DNA of 64,000 bases, taken from NCBI GenBank assembly GCA_902521355.1, contig CABYRT010000003.1, positions 1 to 64,000 on the forward strand, in the 5' to 3' direction. This document shows, one piece after another, positions 33,144-42,000 of this stretch. Below the pieces are notes generated by a model, which had not been told where the DNA came from, did not search any database, and was given only the letters and a program-made list of their open reading frames with translations. The position numbers and the translations under genes were made by a program. The first letter of the stretch is position 1. Each line of letters opens with the position of its first letter. This stretch comes from an uncultured Pelagibacteraceae bacterium (lineage in GTDB: Bacteria; Pseudomonadota; Alphaproteobacteria; Pelagibacterales; Pelagibacteraceae).

Positions 33144-33157
33144 AATTGTTAACAATT
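33144..33157 (-). promoter_or_regulatory. 14-bp palindrome upstream of the Liv-2 binding-protein gene
   Basis: AATTGTTAACAATT is a perfect palindrome lying 11 bases before the start codon and abutting the AGGGAAA ribosome binding site. It could be an operator or a 5'-end hairpin of the mRNA. Unlike the AT-only examples, it includes a GTTAAC core. Confidence 0.4.
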
Positions 33158-33244
33158 TATATAATCAAAATTAAATCCTATTAAATTATTATTTCAATGA
33201 GAAAATTATCTCAATTTTCGAACAAATACTTATAATTTTAACAA

Positions 33245-34192
33245 TTATCTGTTTGGAGTGTCTGTCGCAATCATTTGACCTCTCACTTTTTCCCTAAAGT
33301 AAATATAAACTCCAGCAGATATAATAATAGCTGCTCCAAGAAACGTTCTTGGCTCAGGTATTGTTTTAAATAATATGTATCCTGCAATCATCGCAAAAAT
33401 TATATAAGAGTATTCAAACAAAGATACAATTGACGGTGAAGCAATACTATAAGCTGAAAAGACACAAAAGAAAGATATAGAAGCAACCACTCCCATTACA
33501 AAAACATAAGGCCATGAAGTCGAAGGGTTAGTAAACCATTCTCTAACAATAAATTGTAAAGTAGGATCAGAAAAATTATTAAATTTCCCATCTCCACTAA
33601 CTAGATAAATAATTAAACTTACAATAACCGCAAAAATATAAAGCAAAGTCATTTGAGTATAAATATTATCTTTATCAGAGGTATATTTTGTAATTGTCAT
33701 CGAGCAAGCATAACAAAGTGCACATCCGACGGGTGCTAATTTGAAAAAATTAAATTCCTCAAGTGTTGGATTAAGTACAATTAATACTCCTATAAAACCT
33801 ACAACAATTGCACTCCATCTTCTAATTCCAATTTGTTCTTTTAAAAAAAATTTAGCAAACATAGACATAAAGAAAGGACATGAGAAAAACAGAGCACTAA
33901 CCATCGCTAAAGACATAAAGGTTAAAGAAATATAAAAAAAAGCAAATCCAAAAAAGAAACAAACAACCCTAATTAATGTCAAAAAAGGATAATGTGTTTT
34001 AAGAGTAATTTTTTTTTTTGTTATTAAAAAAAAAGATATGAGAATAGATGCTTGTATTAAAGTTCTTCCTAAATATAACTCAAATAATGCAATATCTTCA
34101 AAAATAAACTTTATTAATGAGTCTTGAATGGAAAAAAAGGCCATTCCAGTCATAATAAAAAAAATACCCCTTGTATTATTGTTTGTTTGCAT
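33245..34192 (-). CDS. EamA/DMT-family transporter
   Basis: A 315-residue membrane protein with about ten hydrophobic segments in two EamA repeats. FFIMTGMAFFSIQDSLIKFIF opens the first repeat. The length and the conserved FFFGFAFFYISLTFMSLAMVSALFF segment resemble the subgroup that includes S-adenosylmethionine transporters and riboflavin-type carriers, but the substrate cannot be assigned. It is divergent from the GFA-family gene with a 58-base gap. Confidence 0.82.
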   Translation of the reverse strand: MQTNNNTRGIFFIMTGMAFFSIQDSLIKFIFEDIALFELYLGRTLIQASILISFFLITKKKITLKTHYPFLTLIRVVCFFFGFAFFYISLTFMSLAMVSALFFSCPFFMSMFAKFFLKEQIGIRRWSAIVVGFIGVLIVLNPTLEEFNFFKLAPVGCALCYACSMTITKYTSDKDNIYTQMTLLYIFAVIVSLIIYLVSGDGKFNNFSDPTLQFIVREWFTNPSTSWPYVFVMGVVASISFFCVFSAYSIASPSIVSLFEYSYIIFAMIAGYILFKTIPEPRTFLGAAIIISAGVYIYFREKVRGQMIATDTPNR

Positions 34193-34250
34193 ATCGCACC
34201 TATATCAAAAAAACTTTAACCTTCATAATTAATAAGATATTCTTAAAGAA

Positions 34251-34727
34251 ATGAGCGATTTTGAACCAATTTATGGTGGATGTATTTGTGGGAGTGTAAA
34301 GTATTCAATAAATAGCAAACCTCTTTTTACTCAGGTCTGCCATTGTTTAGATTGCAAAAAATTAACTGGATCATCTTATGTAATGAATACTAGTATTTTT
34401 GAAGATTCTTTAAAAATTAGTGGTGAACTTTTAAAAGCTGAATTGATTGCAGGTAGTGGGAAAAAATGTACTCATTACTTTTGTAAAAAATGTGGGGTTT
34501 ATATTTATGCCGATTATGAATTTGCAATTAGAAGATTAACAGTTAGAACAAAGACTCTTTTGAAACCGAAAGACTTTCCACCTCAAGCACATATATTTGT
34601 AAAAGATAAGGATCCATGGATAAATATTGTAGACAAAAATATTTGCTATGATGAAATGTATGATCCAAAAATTGCTTGGCCTAAAGAAAGTTTAGATAGA
34701 TATAAAGAATATCTCGAGACTAATTAA
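34251..34727 (+). CDS. GFA-family (DUF636/CENP-V) zinc protein, copy 1
   Basis: A 158-residue protein of the glutathione-dependent formaldehyde-activating family. Zinc ligands are visible as GGCICGSVKY near the N-terminus, CHCLDCKKLTGSSY around residues 31-44 and CKKCGVYIY mid-protein. Some members bind glutathione and S-hydroxymethylglutathione, but most have no proven function. It overlaps the end of the convergent GMC oxidoreductase gene by 8 bases. A second family member is encoded at 39520, so the choline/carnitine cluster is bracketed by two. Confidence 0.8.
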   Translation: MSDFEPIYGGCICGSVKYSINSKPLFTQVCHCLDCKKLTGSSYVMNTSIFEDSLKISGELLKAELIAGSGKKCTHYFCKKCGVYIYADYEFAIRRLTVRTKTLLKPKDFPPQAHIFVKDKDPWINIVDKNICYDEMYDPKIAWPKESLDRYKEYLETN

Positions 34728-36300
34728 GGATAAAATCGGCTGCTCTTTCACCTATCATTAAAGTAGGTGCATTTAAATTACCACTTGTAATCTCTGGCAT
34801 AACCGAGGCATCTGCAACTCTTAAATTTTCTAAACCATGAACTTTCAATTTTTCGTCAACTACTGCCATTTTGTCCACTCCCATTTTTAATGTACAGGAT
34901 GGATGATAAGCTGTTTCGGCTTTTGACCTAATATACTCGGTTATTTGTTCATCATTAGTTGCACTTTCACCTGGACCTATTTCTTTTCCAGCGTAAGGTT
35001 TCATTGAATCTTGACTTAAAATCTTTCTAGCTACACGAACACACTTAATTGTTTCTTTTAAATCATATTCATCTTTTAAATAATTAAATTGAATTTTTGG
35101 GTAATCGTATGGATTTGAGCTATTTAATTTAATATGTCCTCTACTTTTAGGTTGGTTCAAACTTGCATGTAATTGATAACCATGTCTGTCAGGATCAACT
35201 AATCCATGATCAATTACAAATGCTGGAAAAAAATGAAATTGAATATTCGGATAGCTTTTGTCTTCTGAAGATTTGCAGAAACCACCTGCTTCTAAAAATG
35301 AATTAGAACATGGACCACTTTTTGAAAGAAACCATTGAATACCAATTTTAAGCATATTTATTTTGTTAACATAAGAATAGAGCGTATCTTTAGTTTTACA
35401 TTCTTGCTGAATGTAGGTTTCTAAATGGTCTTGTAAATTTTCACCTACTCCCTCTAACGAATGTACAACATTAATTCCTTTATCTTTTAAATCTTTTTCA
35501 GGTCCTACACCTGATAACATCAATAGTTGTGGTGAATTGATTGAACCCCCGCTTAAAACAACTTCTTTGTTAGCGTAAACCTTTGTGACTTTATTTTTAA
35601 TATTTACTTCTATTCCGACTGCTTTTTTTCCTTCAAAAATAATCCTTTCAGCAAAAGAATTAGTAAAAACTTTTAAATTTTTTCTTTTTTTTGCTGGCTC
35701 TAGATAATATTTAGAAGCGCTAGCCCTTTGACCTTTATGAATTGTAATATCATACATTCCAAATCCCTCTTGATCTTCTCCGTTCATATCATTATTTTTT
35801 TTATATCCTGCTTCGACTGAAGCATTAACAAAAGCACTAAACAACGGATTTTTGTTTTTGGATTGATTTACTGGTAAAATTCCTTTCCCACCTCTGAATT
35901 CATTCTCTCCTTCGGACCATGTCTCAATTTTTTTAAAAAATGGTAAAACATTTTCATAAGACCAGGATTTTAGACCAAATGAAGCCCATCTCTCATAATC
36001 ATTTTTATTTCCTCGAACATAAACCATTCCGTTATGTGCAGAACAACCACCCACCATTTTTCCTCTTGGGCAAAATAATCTCCTATTATTTAAATTAGGC
36101 TCTGGTTCTGAAAAATATTTATAATTATATTTTGGATCGTGCATTGCATATAGAATTGCTAAAGGCATATTAACCTTCCAAATATCACTAGATCCACCTG
36201 CTTCAAACAAAGCAACATTAAATTTACCATTTTCACTTAGTCTATTTGCAAGAACACATCCTGCTGTACCAGCTCCAACAATTATGTAGTCAAATTTCAT
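34720..36300 (-). CDS. betA: GMC-family choline dehydrogenase-like flavoprotein
   Basis: A 526-residue GMC oxidoreductase. The FAD-binding motif DYIIVGAGTAGCVLANRLSE is at the N-terminus, GKMVGGCSAHNGMVYVRG follows, and the C-terminus has the catalytic His in YHPSCTLKMG plus VADASVMPEITSGNLNAPTLMIGERAA. The length and motifs fit choline dehydrogenase (choline to betaine aldehyde). The setting, beside carnitine and betaine genes, supports a quaternary amine substrate. Other alcohols are possible because the family is broad. It shares one base with the upstream thioesterase-like gene (stop/start overlap). Confidence 0.8.
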   Translation of the reverse strand: MKFDYIIVGAGTAGCVLANRLSENGKFNVALFEAGGSSDIWKVNMPLAILYAMHDPKYNYKYFSEPEPNLNNRRLFCPRGKMVGGCSAHNGMVYVRGNKNDYERWASFGLKSWSYENVLPFFKKIETWSEGENEFRGGKGILPVNQSKNKNPLFSAFVNASVEAGYKKNNDMNGEDQEGFGMYDITIHKGQRASASKYYLEPAKKRKNLKVFTNSFAERIIFEGKKAVGIEVNIKNKVTKVYANKEVVLSGGSINSPQLLMLSGVGPEKDLKDKGINVVHSLEGVGENLQDHLETYIQQECKTKDTLYSYVNKINMLKIGIQWFLSKSGPCSNSFLEAGGFCKSSEDKSYPNIQFHFFPAFVIDHGLVDPDRHGYQLHASLNQPKSRGHIKLNSSNPYDYPKIQFNYLKDEYDLKETIKCVRVARKILSQDSMKPYAGKEIGPGESATNDEQITEYIRSKAETAYHPSCTLKMGVDKMAVVDEKLKVHGLENLRVADASVMPEITSGNLNAPTLMIGERAADFILN

Positions 36301-36767
36301 TACTTTTTAAGTTTATCTGTAAGCACCAATTTATCTGATTTAAAACTATTTTTATTTTCGTTAATAAAATCATCCATAATTTTTATTTTATCTTCTTCAA
36401 ATTCTGTAACTTTTCTTTTTTCAAGATCGATATAAAGAGATATACTTTCTGTAGTTGCAGCAAGTTTTCTTGTTTTTTTTTCGATCATCTCACATTTTAA
36501 ATGTAACCTTTTCTTATCATGATCAAAGAAAGTGCAATAAACATCAACTTCTTCATTTTCTTTAACTTCATTGTCATAAGTTGTTCTTGTTTCAACCACC
36601 ATTGTACTTCTTTTACTTATTTGTGCTTTAGCTCCCCCCATCTCAAATTTATTAAGCATGGTTTCCCATGCTTCATCAAAAATTAAAACATAATAAGCCA
36701 TATTCATATGCTCATTATAATCCGTCCAATCTTTTATTATTTTTCTTGAAGCTAAGTGAAATGCCAT
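36300..36767 (-). CDS. Hotdog-fold thioesterase, probable betainyl-CoA thioesterase (CdhB-like)
   Basis: A 155-residue single-domain protein of the 4HBT/acyl-CoA thioesterase superfamily. DWTDYNEHMNMAYYVLIFDEA (about residues 14-35) has the DxxxHMN pattern of the hotdog catalytic region. In Pseudomonas carnitine degradation a thioesterase (CdhB) is encoded with the BKACE enzyme (CdhC) and carnitine dehydrogenase (CdhA) and releases glycine betaine from betainyl-CoA; CdhC- and CdhA-like genes lie within 2 kb here. It overlaps betA by one base and is 4 bases from the CitE-like gene. The role is inferred from context. Confidence 0.7.
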   Translation of the reverse strand: MAFHLASRKIIKDWTDYNEHMNMAYYVLIFDEAWETMLNKFEMGGAKAQISKRSTMVVETRTTYDNEVKENEEVDVYCTFFDHDKKRLHLKCEMIEKKTRKLAATTESISLYIDLEKRKVTEFEEDKIKIMDDFINENKNSFKSDKLVLTDKLKK

Positions 36768-36771
36768 TTTA

Positions 36772-37632
36772 TTAGCCTTTATTTATTTTATCCGCTACTA
36801 ACAATTTTCTTTGCATCTCTCTTAAAACAGGTCTTTCTATCAATTTACCATCTATTACAACTAAACCTGTATTTGCTTTTTTAAATTGATCCATAATTCT
36901 TTTAGCTTTACTTATTTCTTCCTCTGATGGAGTAAAAATTTCATTTAAAATACTTATTTGCTTTGGATGAATAGATCCTTTCCCAGTGAAACCTAAATTT
37001 TTAACAAACTGAGCTTCTTTTTTCATACCTTCCATATCTTCTAAATTTAAATAAGGAACATCAATAACATCTACTCCTTTACTTGCACCAGCGTGAACCA
37101 ACCTTGATCTTGCATAAACTAAATTCTCTAATTTGTTTTCCACTCTCAATTCTGCTGCCATATCTTCTCCTCCAAAATAAAGAGCAACTATTCTATCGCT
37201 AGAATGTGCAATATCGTAAATGCTTTCAAGAGCTTGATTAGTTTCCATTATAACATGAAGATCAGTATCTAAACCACAATCAGTAAGCATGTCATCAATA
37301 AATGTAATTTCGTCAGGCGTTTTAACTTTAGGTAACATGATAGCTTTAACTTTTAGTTTATTTGATGCAATTGCTTCTAAGTCTAAAAGACCGTTTTTAG
37401 TTCTTTGACAATTTAACCTAACAACTAATTCAACATCATTTTTTACTTCTAGTGACTTTAATGCTTTAATAGTATTTTTCCTTGCCTCATCTTTATCCTT
37501 CATGGCTATCCCATCTTCTAATTCTATACAAACCATATCAGCCCCTGAAGCCAAGGCTTTTGGAAACATCTCTGGTTGAAGACCTGGTGTGAATATAAAG
37601 CTACGTCTAACTCTTAGTTTATTTAAGTCCAT
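36772..37632 (-). CDS. CitE/HpcH-family acyl-CoA lyase
   Basis: A 286-residue TIM-barrel enzyme of the HpcH/HpaI aldolase / citrate lyase beta family. RRSFIFTPGLQPEMFPKALASGADMVCIELEDGIAMKDK carries the conserved acidic metal-binding stretch; the IMETNQALESIYDI, YFGGEDMAAEL and KGSIHPKQISILNE motifs also match. Members cleave or hydrolyse malyl-CoA, citramalyl-CoA or similar. It leads a minus-strand operon with the thioesterase and GMC genes. A role in handling the acyl-CoA products of the island is possible. Confidence 0.8.
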   Translation of the reverse strand: MDLNKLRVRRSFIFTPGLQPEMFPKALASGADMVCIELEDGIAMKDKDEARKNTIKALKSLEVKNDVELVVRLNCQRTKNGLLDLEAIASNKLKVKAIMLPKVKTPDEITFIDDMLTDCGLDTDLHVIMETNQALESIYDIAHSSDRIVALYFGGEDMAAELRVENKLENLVYARSRLVHAGASKGVDVIDVPYLNLEDMEGMKKEAQFVKNLGFTGKGSIHPKQISILNEIFTPSEEEISKAKRIMDQFKKANTGLVVIDGKLIERPVLREMQRKLLVADKINKG

Positions 37633-37691
37633 TTAATTTTTATTTCTTATAATTGTTAATGATATGATATTATATTTTCCTAGAAATAAAA

Positions 37692-38579
37692 ATGAACAAT
37701 AAGGTCTTCATCTCGTGTGCAGTTACAGGATCTGGTGATACAGCAAGTAAACATCCTGATTTACCTAAAACTCCAGAACAAATTGCAAAAGCGGCAATAG
37801 AGTCTGCTAAAGCTGGTGCTGCAATTGCCCATATCCATGTCAGAGAAGAAGATGGAACACCAAGTAGACGACTTGAGCTTTATAAAGAAGTGGTTGACAG
37901 AGTGAGATCATCTGAAACTGATGTAATTCTTAATCTTACAACGGGCATGGGTGGTGATTTAGATATTGGCCAAGGTAAGAACCCTTTAGACTTTGGTCCA
38001 ATGACAGATATGGCAAATGTGATGGAAAGAATTGCTAATGCAGAACAATTTCTTCCAGAAATATGTACACTTGATTGTGGAACTTTAAATTTTGGAGACA
38101 GTTCTGTTATTACAGTTAATACACCAAACGATTTAAGAAAAGCTGCAAAAAAACTTCAAGAAATAAAAGTTAAACCTGAAATAGAAGCTTTTGATTTAGG
38201 AAATATGTGGTTTGGTGCTCAATTATATAAAGAGGGATTATTAAGTGATCCACCTCTTTTTCAAATGTGTTTAGGAATTCCATGGGGAGCACCGGCAACA
38301 CCATTAGCTATGCAAGCGATGAAAGATATAATGCCTAAAGAAGGTATATGGTCAGGTTTTGCAATATCTAAAAACGAAATGCCATATGTTGCTCAAACTG
38401 TAGTAATGGGAGGTAACCCAAGAGTTGGTTTAGAGGATAATTTATATTTATCAAAAGGTAAATTGGCAACCAATCCTCAATTAGTTGAGAAAGCTATAAG
38501 GATCGTCACAGATCTTGGTGTAGAGATTATGTCACCTTCAGAGACAAGAGAAAAATTAAAGCTTGTAAAACACAAGTAA
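37692..38579 (+). CDS. cdhC: BKACE-family (DUF849) beta-keto acid cleavage enzyme, probable 3-dehydrocarnitine cleavage (CdhC-like)
   Basis: A 295-residue BKACE protein. The zinc-binding HIHVREEDG (about residues 47-55) and the conserved NLTTGMGGDL and PEICTLDCGTLNF segments are present, along with the EAFDLGNMWF stretch. BKACE enzymes transfer an acyl group from a beta-keto acid to CoA; the CdhC subgroup converts 3-dehydrocarnitine and acetyl-CoA to betainyl-CoA and acetoacetate. The next gene (one-base overlap) is a carnitine dehydrogenase-like protein, which supports that subgroup. Confidence 0.82.
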   Translation: MNNKVFISCAVTGSGDTASKHPDLPKTPEQIAKAAIESAKAGAAIAHIHVREEDGTPSRRLELYKEVVDRVRSSETDVILNLTTGMGGDLDIGQGKNPLDFGPMTDMANVMERIANAEQFLPEICTLDCGTLNFGDSSVITVNTPNDLRKAAKKLQEIKVKPEIEAFDLGNMWFGAQLYKEGLLSDPPLFQMCLGIPWGAPATPLAMQAMKDIMPKEGIWSGFAISKNEMPYVAQTVVMGGNPRVGLEDNLYLSKGKLATNPQLVEKAIRIVTDLGVEIMSPSETREKLKLVKHK

Positions 38580-39520
38580 TGTCAAAAATTAAAACTGTAG
38601 GAATAGTTGGAACTGGTGTCATAGGCACTGGCTGGATAATAAGGAATTTAGCTCACAACAAAATTGTTCATGCATATGATCAAAACAAAAATCTTAAAAA
38701 TTATGTTTTAAAAGAAATAAAAAGAACTTCAAAAAGTATAAAAAAACTCTTCGGAAAAAAAATTTTAATTAAAAATTTAAAATTCTTTAATTCTTTGGAA
38801 AAGGCTCTTTCAAATGTGGATTTTGTTCAAGAAAGTGTATTAGAGAATTATAAAGTTAAAACTGATTTAATTCAAAAAATCTCTAAATATGTAAAATCTA
38901 ATGTAATTATTTCTTCAAGTTCATCAGGACTTTTACCCTCTAAAATTTTTTCTAAGAGTAAAAATCCTCAAAGAGGCATAATTGGACATCCATTTAACCC
39001 AGCTTATTTATTGCCAGCAGTTGAAATAGTTCCTGGAAAAAAAACCACAAGAAAGTTTCTTTCAGATGCAAATAAATATTACAAATCAATTTCAATGAAG
39101 CCAATTATGCTTAAAAAAGAATTACCAGGCTATTTATCGGATAGACTTCAAGAGGCATTGTGGAGAGAAGGTTTACATATTATTAATGAAAATTATGCAA
39201 CAACACAGGAATTAGATCGTGCAATAGAAGATGGACCAGGTCTTAGATACTCAATAATGGGTACCTTTTTAACCTTTCATCTTGCTGGAGGTAATGCAGG
39301 AATGAAACATATGTTAAAGCAATTTGGTCCAGCTTTAAAATTACCCTGGACAAAATTGAAAGCTCCAAAGTTAACAAATAAATTATCTGATAAACTTATA
39401 TCAGGCACAAGAAAACAAGCTAAAGGTAAATCAATTAATATGCTTTCAAATATTAGAGACCAATATTTAGTTGATGTATTAAAAATTAGAAAAAAATATG
39501 AGAATAAAATTAGAAATTGA
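38579..39520 (+). CDS. cdhA: L-carnitine dehydrogenase-like 3-hydroxyacyl dehydrogenase (CdhA-like)
   Basis: A 313-residue NAD-dependent dehydrogenase of the 3-hydroxyacyl-CoA dehydrogenase fold: Rossmann motif VGIVGTGVIGTGW near the N-terminus, VQESVLENYKVK, and GHPFNPAYLLPAVEIVPG, which is the catalytic His region typical of L-carnitine dehydrogenases. The C-terminal domain (from about 185) has LSDRLQEALWREGLHI. Expected reaction: L-carnitine to 3-dehydrocarnitine. It overlaps the BKACE gene by one base and the GFA gene by one base. Lys content is high, as in neighbouring AT-rich genes. Confidence 0.85.
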   Translation: MSKIKTVGIVGTGVIGTGWIIRNLAHNKIVHAYDQNKNLKNYVLKEIKRTSKSIKKLFGKKILIKNLKFFNSLEKALSNVDFVQESVLENYKVKTDLIQKISKYVKSNVIISSSSSGLLPSKIFSKSKNPQRGIIGHPFNPAYLLPAVEIVPGKKTTRKFLSDANKYYKSISMKPIMLKKELPGYLSDRLQEALWREGLHIINENYATTQELDRAIEDGPGLRYSIMGTFLTFHLAGGNAGMKHMLKQFGPALKLPWTKLKAPKLTNKLSDKLISGTRKQAKGKSINMLSNIRDQYLVDVLKIRKKYENKIRN

Positions 39521-39930
39521 TGAAAGAAAAAATTTTTATAAATAAAACTGGTGGATGTATCTGTGGAGATATAACTTTTAACGTTAAGCTTGATGAAATC
39601 CCATTAGTTTTCAATTGTCATTGCATTGATTGTAGAAAAAAAATAGGAGGAATGATGACAATTATATTACTTAGAGATGGAGCAATAAATATAGATAAGT
39701 CTAAATTAAAAATTTATGAACATGAAGGTGGCAGTGGTAATAAAATCAAAAAACATTTTTGTGGGAAATGTGCTGCTCCAATTTTAACTTATGTAGAAAA
39801 GTATAAAAAATACTATTTATATGCAGGTTTATTAGATGATATTAGTTTTTTAAATAAAGCTGAGAACATACACTTTAAAGAGTCTCATTTTCCATTTATG
39901 GAAATAAGCGAAAAAAATATTAAAGTTTAA
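39520..39930 (+). CDS. GFA-family (DUF636/CENP-V) zinc protein, copy 2
   Basis: A 136-residue protein from the ATG at 39520, which overlaps the preceding TGA by one base. Zinc ligands are in GGCICGDITF, NCHCIDCRKK and HFCGKCAAPI. It is a shorter paralogue of the protein at 34251. A role in formaldehyde handling would fit a pathway that ends in betaine demethylation, but this is inference. It is co-transcribed with the cdhC- and cdhA-like genes and ends 3 bases before a convergent SDR gene. Confidence 0.78.
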   Translation: MKEKIFINKTGGCICGDITFNVKLDEIPLVFNCHCIDCRKKIGGMMTIILLRDGAINIDKSKLKIYEHEGGSGNKIKKHFCGKCAAPILTYVEKYKKYYLYAGLLDDISFLNKAENIHFKESHFPFMEISEKNIKV

Positions 39931-39933
39931 ATA

Positions 39934-40719
39934 CTAATGCATTCTTAAAGTATTGCCGTCTACAGCAATTACTTGTCCAGATATCCTTGGTGCATCGTTC
40001 GAAATTAAAAAGCAACAAATTCTTCCAATATCCTCTTCATAAACCCAAGTATTCATTGAAGTCATTGAAACAAATTCTTTCTCTATTAATTTTTTTGAAA
40101 CATTTAAAAACTTCGATTTATCTCTTATCACTCTACCCATTCTATCTCCCTTAATTGTTCCAGGACAAATAGCGTTTACCCTAATTTTAAATTTTCCTAG
40201 TTCCATTGCCAGTGTTTTGGTTATGCCAACAACTGCCCACTTACTTGCGCAGTAAGGAGATCTTAATGGAAATCCAAATATACCTGCGGTTGATGATAAA
40301 TTTATTATAGCTCCACCTTTATTTTTTTTTAGCAATGGAATTGAATATTTTGAAAAATAAAAATGGCTAATAACATTTACCTTTAATGTATTTTCCCAAT
40401 CTTTACTTTTTAATTTTTCAAGTGTCCCAGTTGGTCCAGCAATTCCAACGTTATTTATTAAAGCATCAATTTTTTTTGTTTTTTTTAATATTTTGCTAAA
40501 AAATTTTTTTACTTGGTTTTCATCCGAGGCATCGCACTGAAATACAAATAATTTTTTATTATTGAGCTTGTGCTTCTTGCATTTATTCAGAAAAGTTGGA
40601 TTGATGTCACAAAGATATACTATTGCACCTTTATCTAAAAATATTTTTGCTGAACTCCATCCAATACCCGAACCTCCTGCGGATATGATTATTTTTTTAT
40701 TTTTTAAGGTTATGCTCAT
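39934..40719 (-). CDS. Short-chain dehydrogenase/reductase
   Basis: I chose the ATG at 40719 (MSITLKNKK), giving 261 residues; an upstream Met at 40743 would add 8. The cofactor motif SAGGSGIGWSSA, the NNVGIAGPTG stretch, the catalytic Ser in NLSSTAG and the Tyr/Lys in YCASK are all present, so the enzyme should be active. The C-terminus ends in GQVIAVDGNTLRMH. Substrate unknown; in this location a hydroxy or keto intermediate of carnitine or gamma-butyrobetaine metabolism is possible. It is divergent from the butyrobetaine hydroxylase-like gene. Confidence 0.82.
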   Translation of the reverse strand: MSITLKNKKIIISAGGSGIGWSSAKIFLDKGAIVYLCDINPTFLNKCKKHKLNNKKLFVFQCDASDENQVKKFFSKILKKTKKIDALINNVGIAGPTGTLEKLKSKDWENTLKVNVISHFYFSKYSIPLLKKNKGGAIINLSSTAGIFGFPLRSPYCASKWAVVGITKTLAMELGKFKIRVNAICPGTIKGDRMGRVIRDKSKFLNVSKKLIEKEFVSMTSMNTWVYEEDIGRICCFLISNDAPRISGQVIAVDGNTLRMH

Positions 40720-40821
40720 TTTTAATTTTAAAAGATAATTCAAACTAACAAATCTTCCAACTATTAATATGTCAACTAATAATTGAATTGAGCATTAAAT
40801 TATTTTATATTGATATTGATT

Positions 40822-41946
40822 ATGTACTCAATTTCAAAAATCTCAAAAAATGGGACTTATCTTCAAGTAATTTGGGATGATGGGAAAGAGAGTAAATTTA
40901 ATTATATGTGGCTGAGAGATAATTGCCCTACAGCACACGATAAAGATTCTAGGCATAGAATGTTTAATATTTTAGATGTATCAGAAAATATAAACCCAAA
41001 AAAATATAATCTTAATAGCGACGGTAAATTAGAAATAGAGTGGAGCGAGGGAAATCATGTAAGCCATTATGATATTAGTTGGCTTAGAGAAAATTGTTAC
41101 ACGATAAAAAATAACGAAGAATACAAATCACCTTATAAATTATGGGATAGTAGTTTAGAAAAAAATATTAATAGTATATATATAGATCACAACGAAATTA
41201 TATCTTCTGAAGAGGGATTAATTAAATGGTTAGAGCTTCTTCACTATAAAGGAATAGCTATAGTTTATAATGCTCCAGTAGAAAAAAATTCAGCGTTTCC
41301 TGTTTTAAATAGAATTAGTCACACAAGAGAGACATTTTTTAAAACACCTTTTGAAGTTATAAATATACCAAAACCGAATAACTCAGCTTATACAGCCCAT
41401 GCACTTCAAAATCATATGGATTTACCATGGTTTGAAAATCCTCCTGGATATCAATTTTTGCATTGTTTAGTTAATTCAGCAAAAGGGGGTGACTCATCTG
41501 CAGTAGATGCTTTCGCTGTAGCAGAATATTTAAAGAAAAACGATAAAGATACTTTTGATACGCTAACAAAAATACCTTTAAAGTTTAGAGACAAAGATTA
41601 CACACAAGAAGCTCATAGAAGCTTTTATGGCACTGCAATAAGTTTAACAAAAGATGGTGATTATAATGATGTTAGATTTAGCACTGCAACCATGGACGCT
41701 TTAGATTGTCATCCAGATCAAATGGATAAAGTTTATAAATCTCACCATAAATTTGGAAAACTTTTACACGATGATAAATTTCAAATAAAATTTAGACTTA
41801 GACCTGGAGATATATATACATTCAATAATAGAAGAGTACTTCACGGAAGAACTGAGTTTGATCCAAATTCTGGACACAGACACCTACAAGGTTATTATAT
41901 GGATAGAGATGAAATTGTGGGTAGATTAAATTATCTTAAGAAATAA
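40822..41946 (+). CDS. Gamma-butyrobetaine hydroxylase (BBOX-like Fe(II)/2-oxoglutarate dioxygenase)
   Basis: I chose the ATG at 40822 (MYSISKISK), 374 residues, close to the family length. The N-terminal DUF971-like zinc domain has MWLRDNCPTAHDKDSRHR with its Cys and His ligands. The catalytic part carries LQNHMDLPWFENPPGYQFLHCL (HxD iron ligands), a distal His in RVLHGRTEF, and the 2-oxoglutarate-binding Arg near RHLQGYYMDRDE. These match gamma-butyrobetaine dioxygenase rather than TauD. The reaction converts gamma-butyrobetaine to L-carnitine, the substrate of the cdhA-like enzyme nearby. Trimethyllysine dioxygenase is the main alternative. A terminator follows directly. Confidence 0.85.
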   Translation: MYSISKISKNGTYLQVIWDDGKESKFNYMWLRDNCPTAHDKDSRHRMFNILDVSENINPKKYNLNSDGKLEIEWSEGNHVSHYDISWLRENCYTIKNNEEYKSPYKLWDSSLEKNINSIYIDHNEIISSEEGLIKWLELLHYKGIAIVYNAPVEKNSAFPVLNRISHTRETFFKTPFEVINIPKPNNSAYTAHALQNHMDLPWFENPPGYQFLHCLVNSAKGGDSSAVDAFAVAEYLKKNDKDTFDTLTKIPLKFRDKDYTQEAHRSFYGTAISLTKDGDYNDVRFSTATMDALDCHPDQMDKVYKSHHKFGKLLHDDKFQIKFRLRPGDIYTFNNRRVLHGRTEFDPNSGHRHLQGYYMDRDEIVGRLNYLKK

Positions 41947-41948
41947 AA

Positions 41949-41979
41949 AAAAGGGCTTTGAAAATATCAAAGCCCTTTT
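41949..41979. terminator. Bidirectional terminator after the butyrobetaine hydroxylase gene
   Basis: A 13-base perfect stem (AAAAGGGCTTTGA / TCAAAGCCCTTTT) with a 5-base loop is flanked by an A run and a T-rich tail. It lies between convergent genes (the hydroxylase and the betaine-binding protein) and can serve both. Confidence 0.93.
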
Positions 41980-42000
41980 ATCTAATTTATTTTAAAGTTA

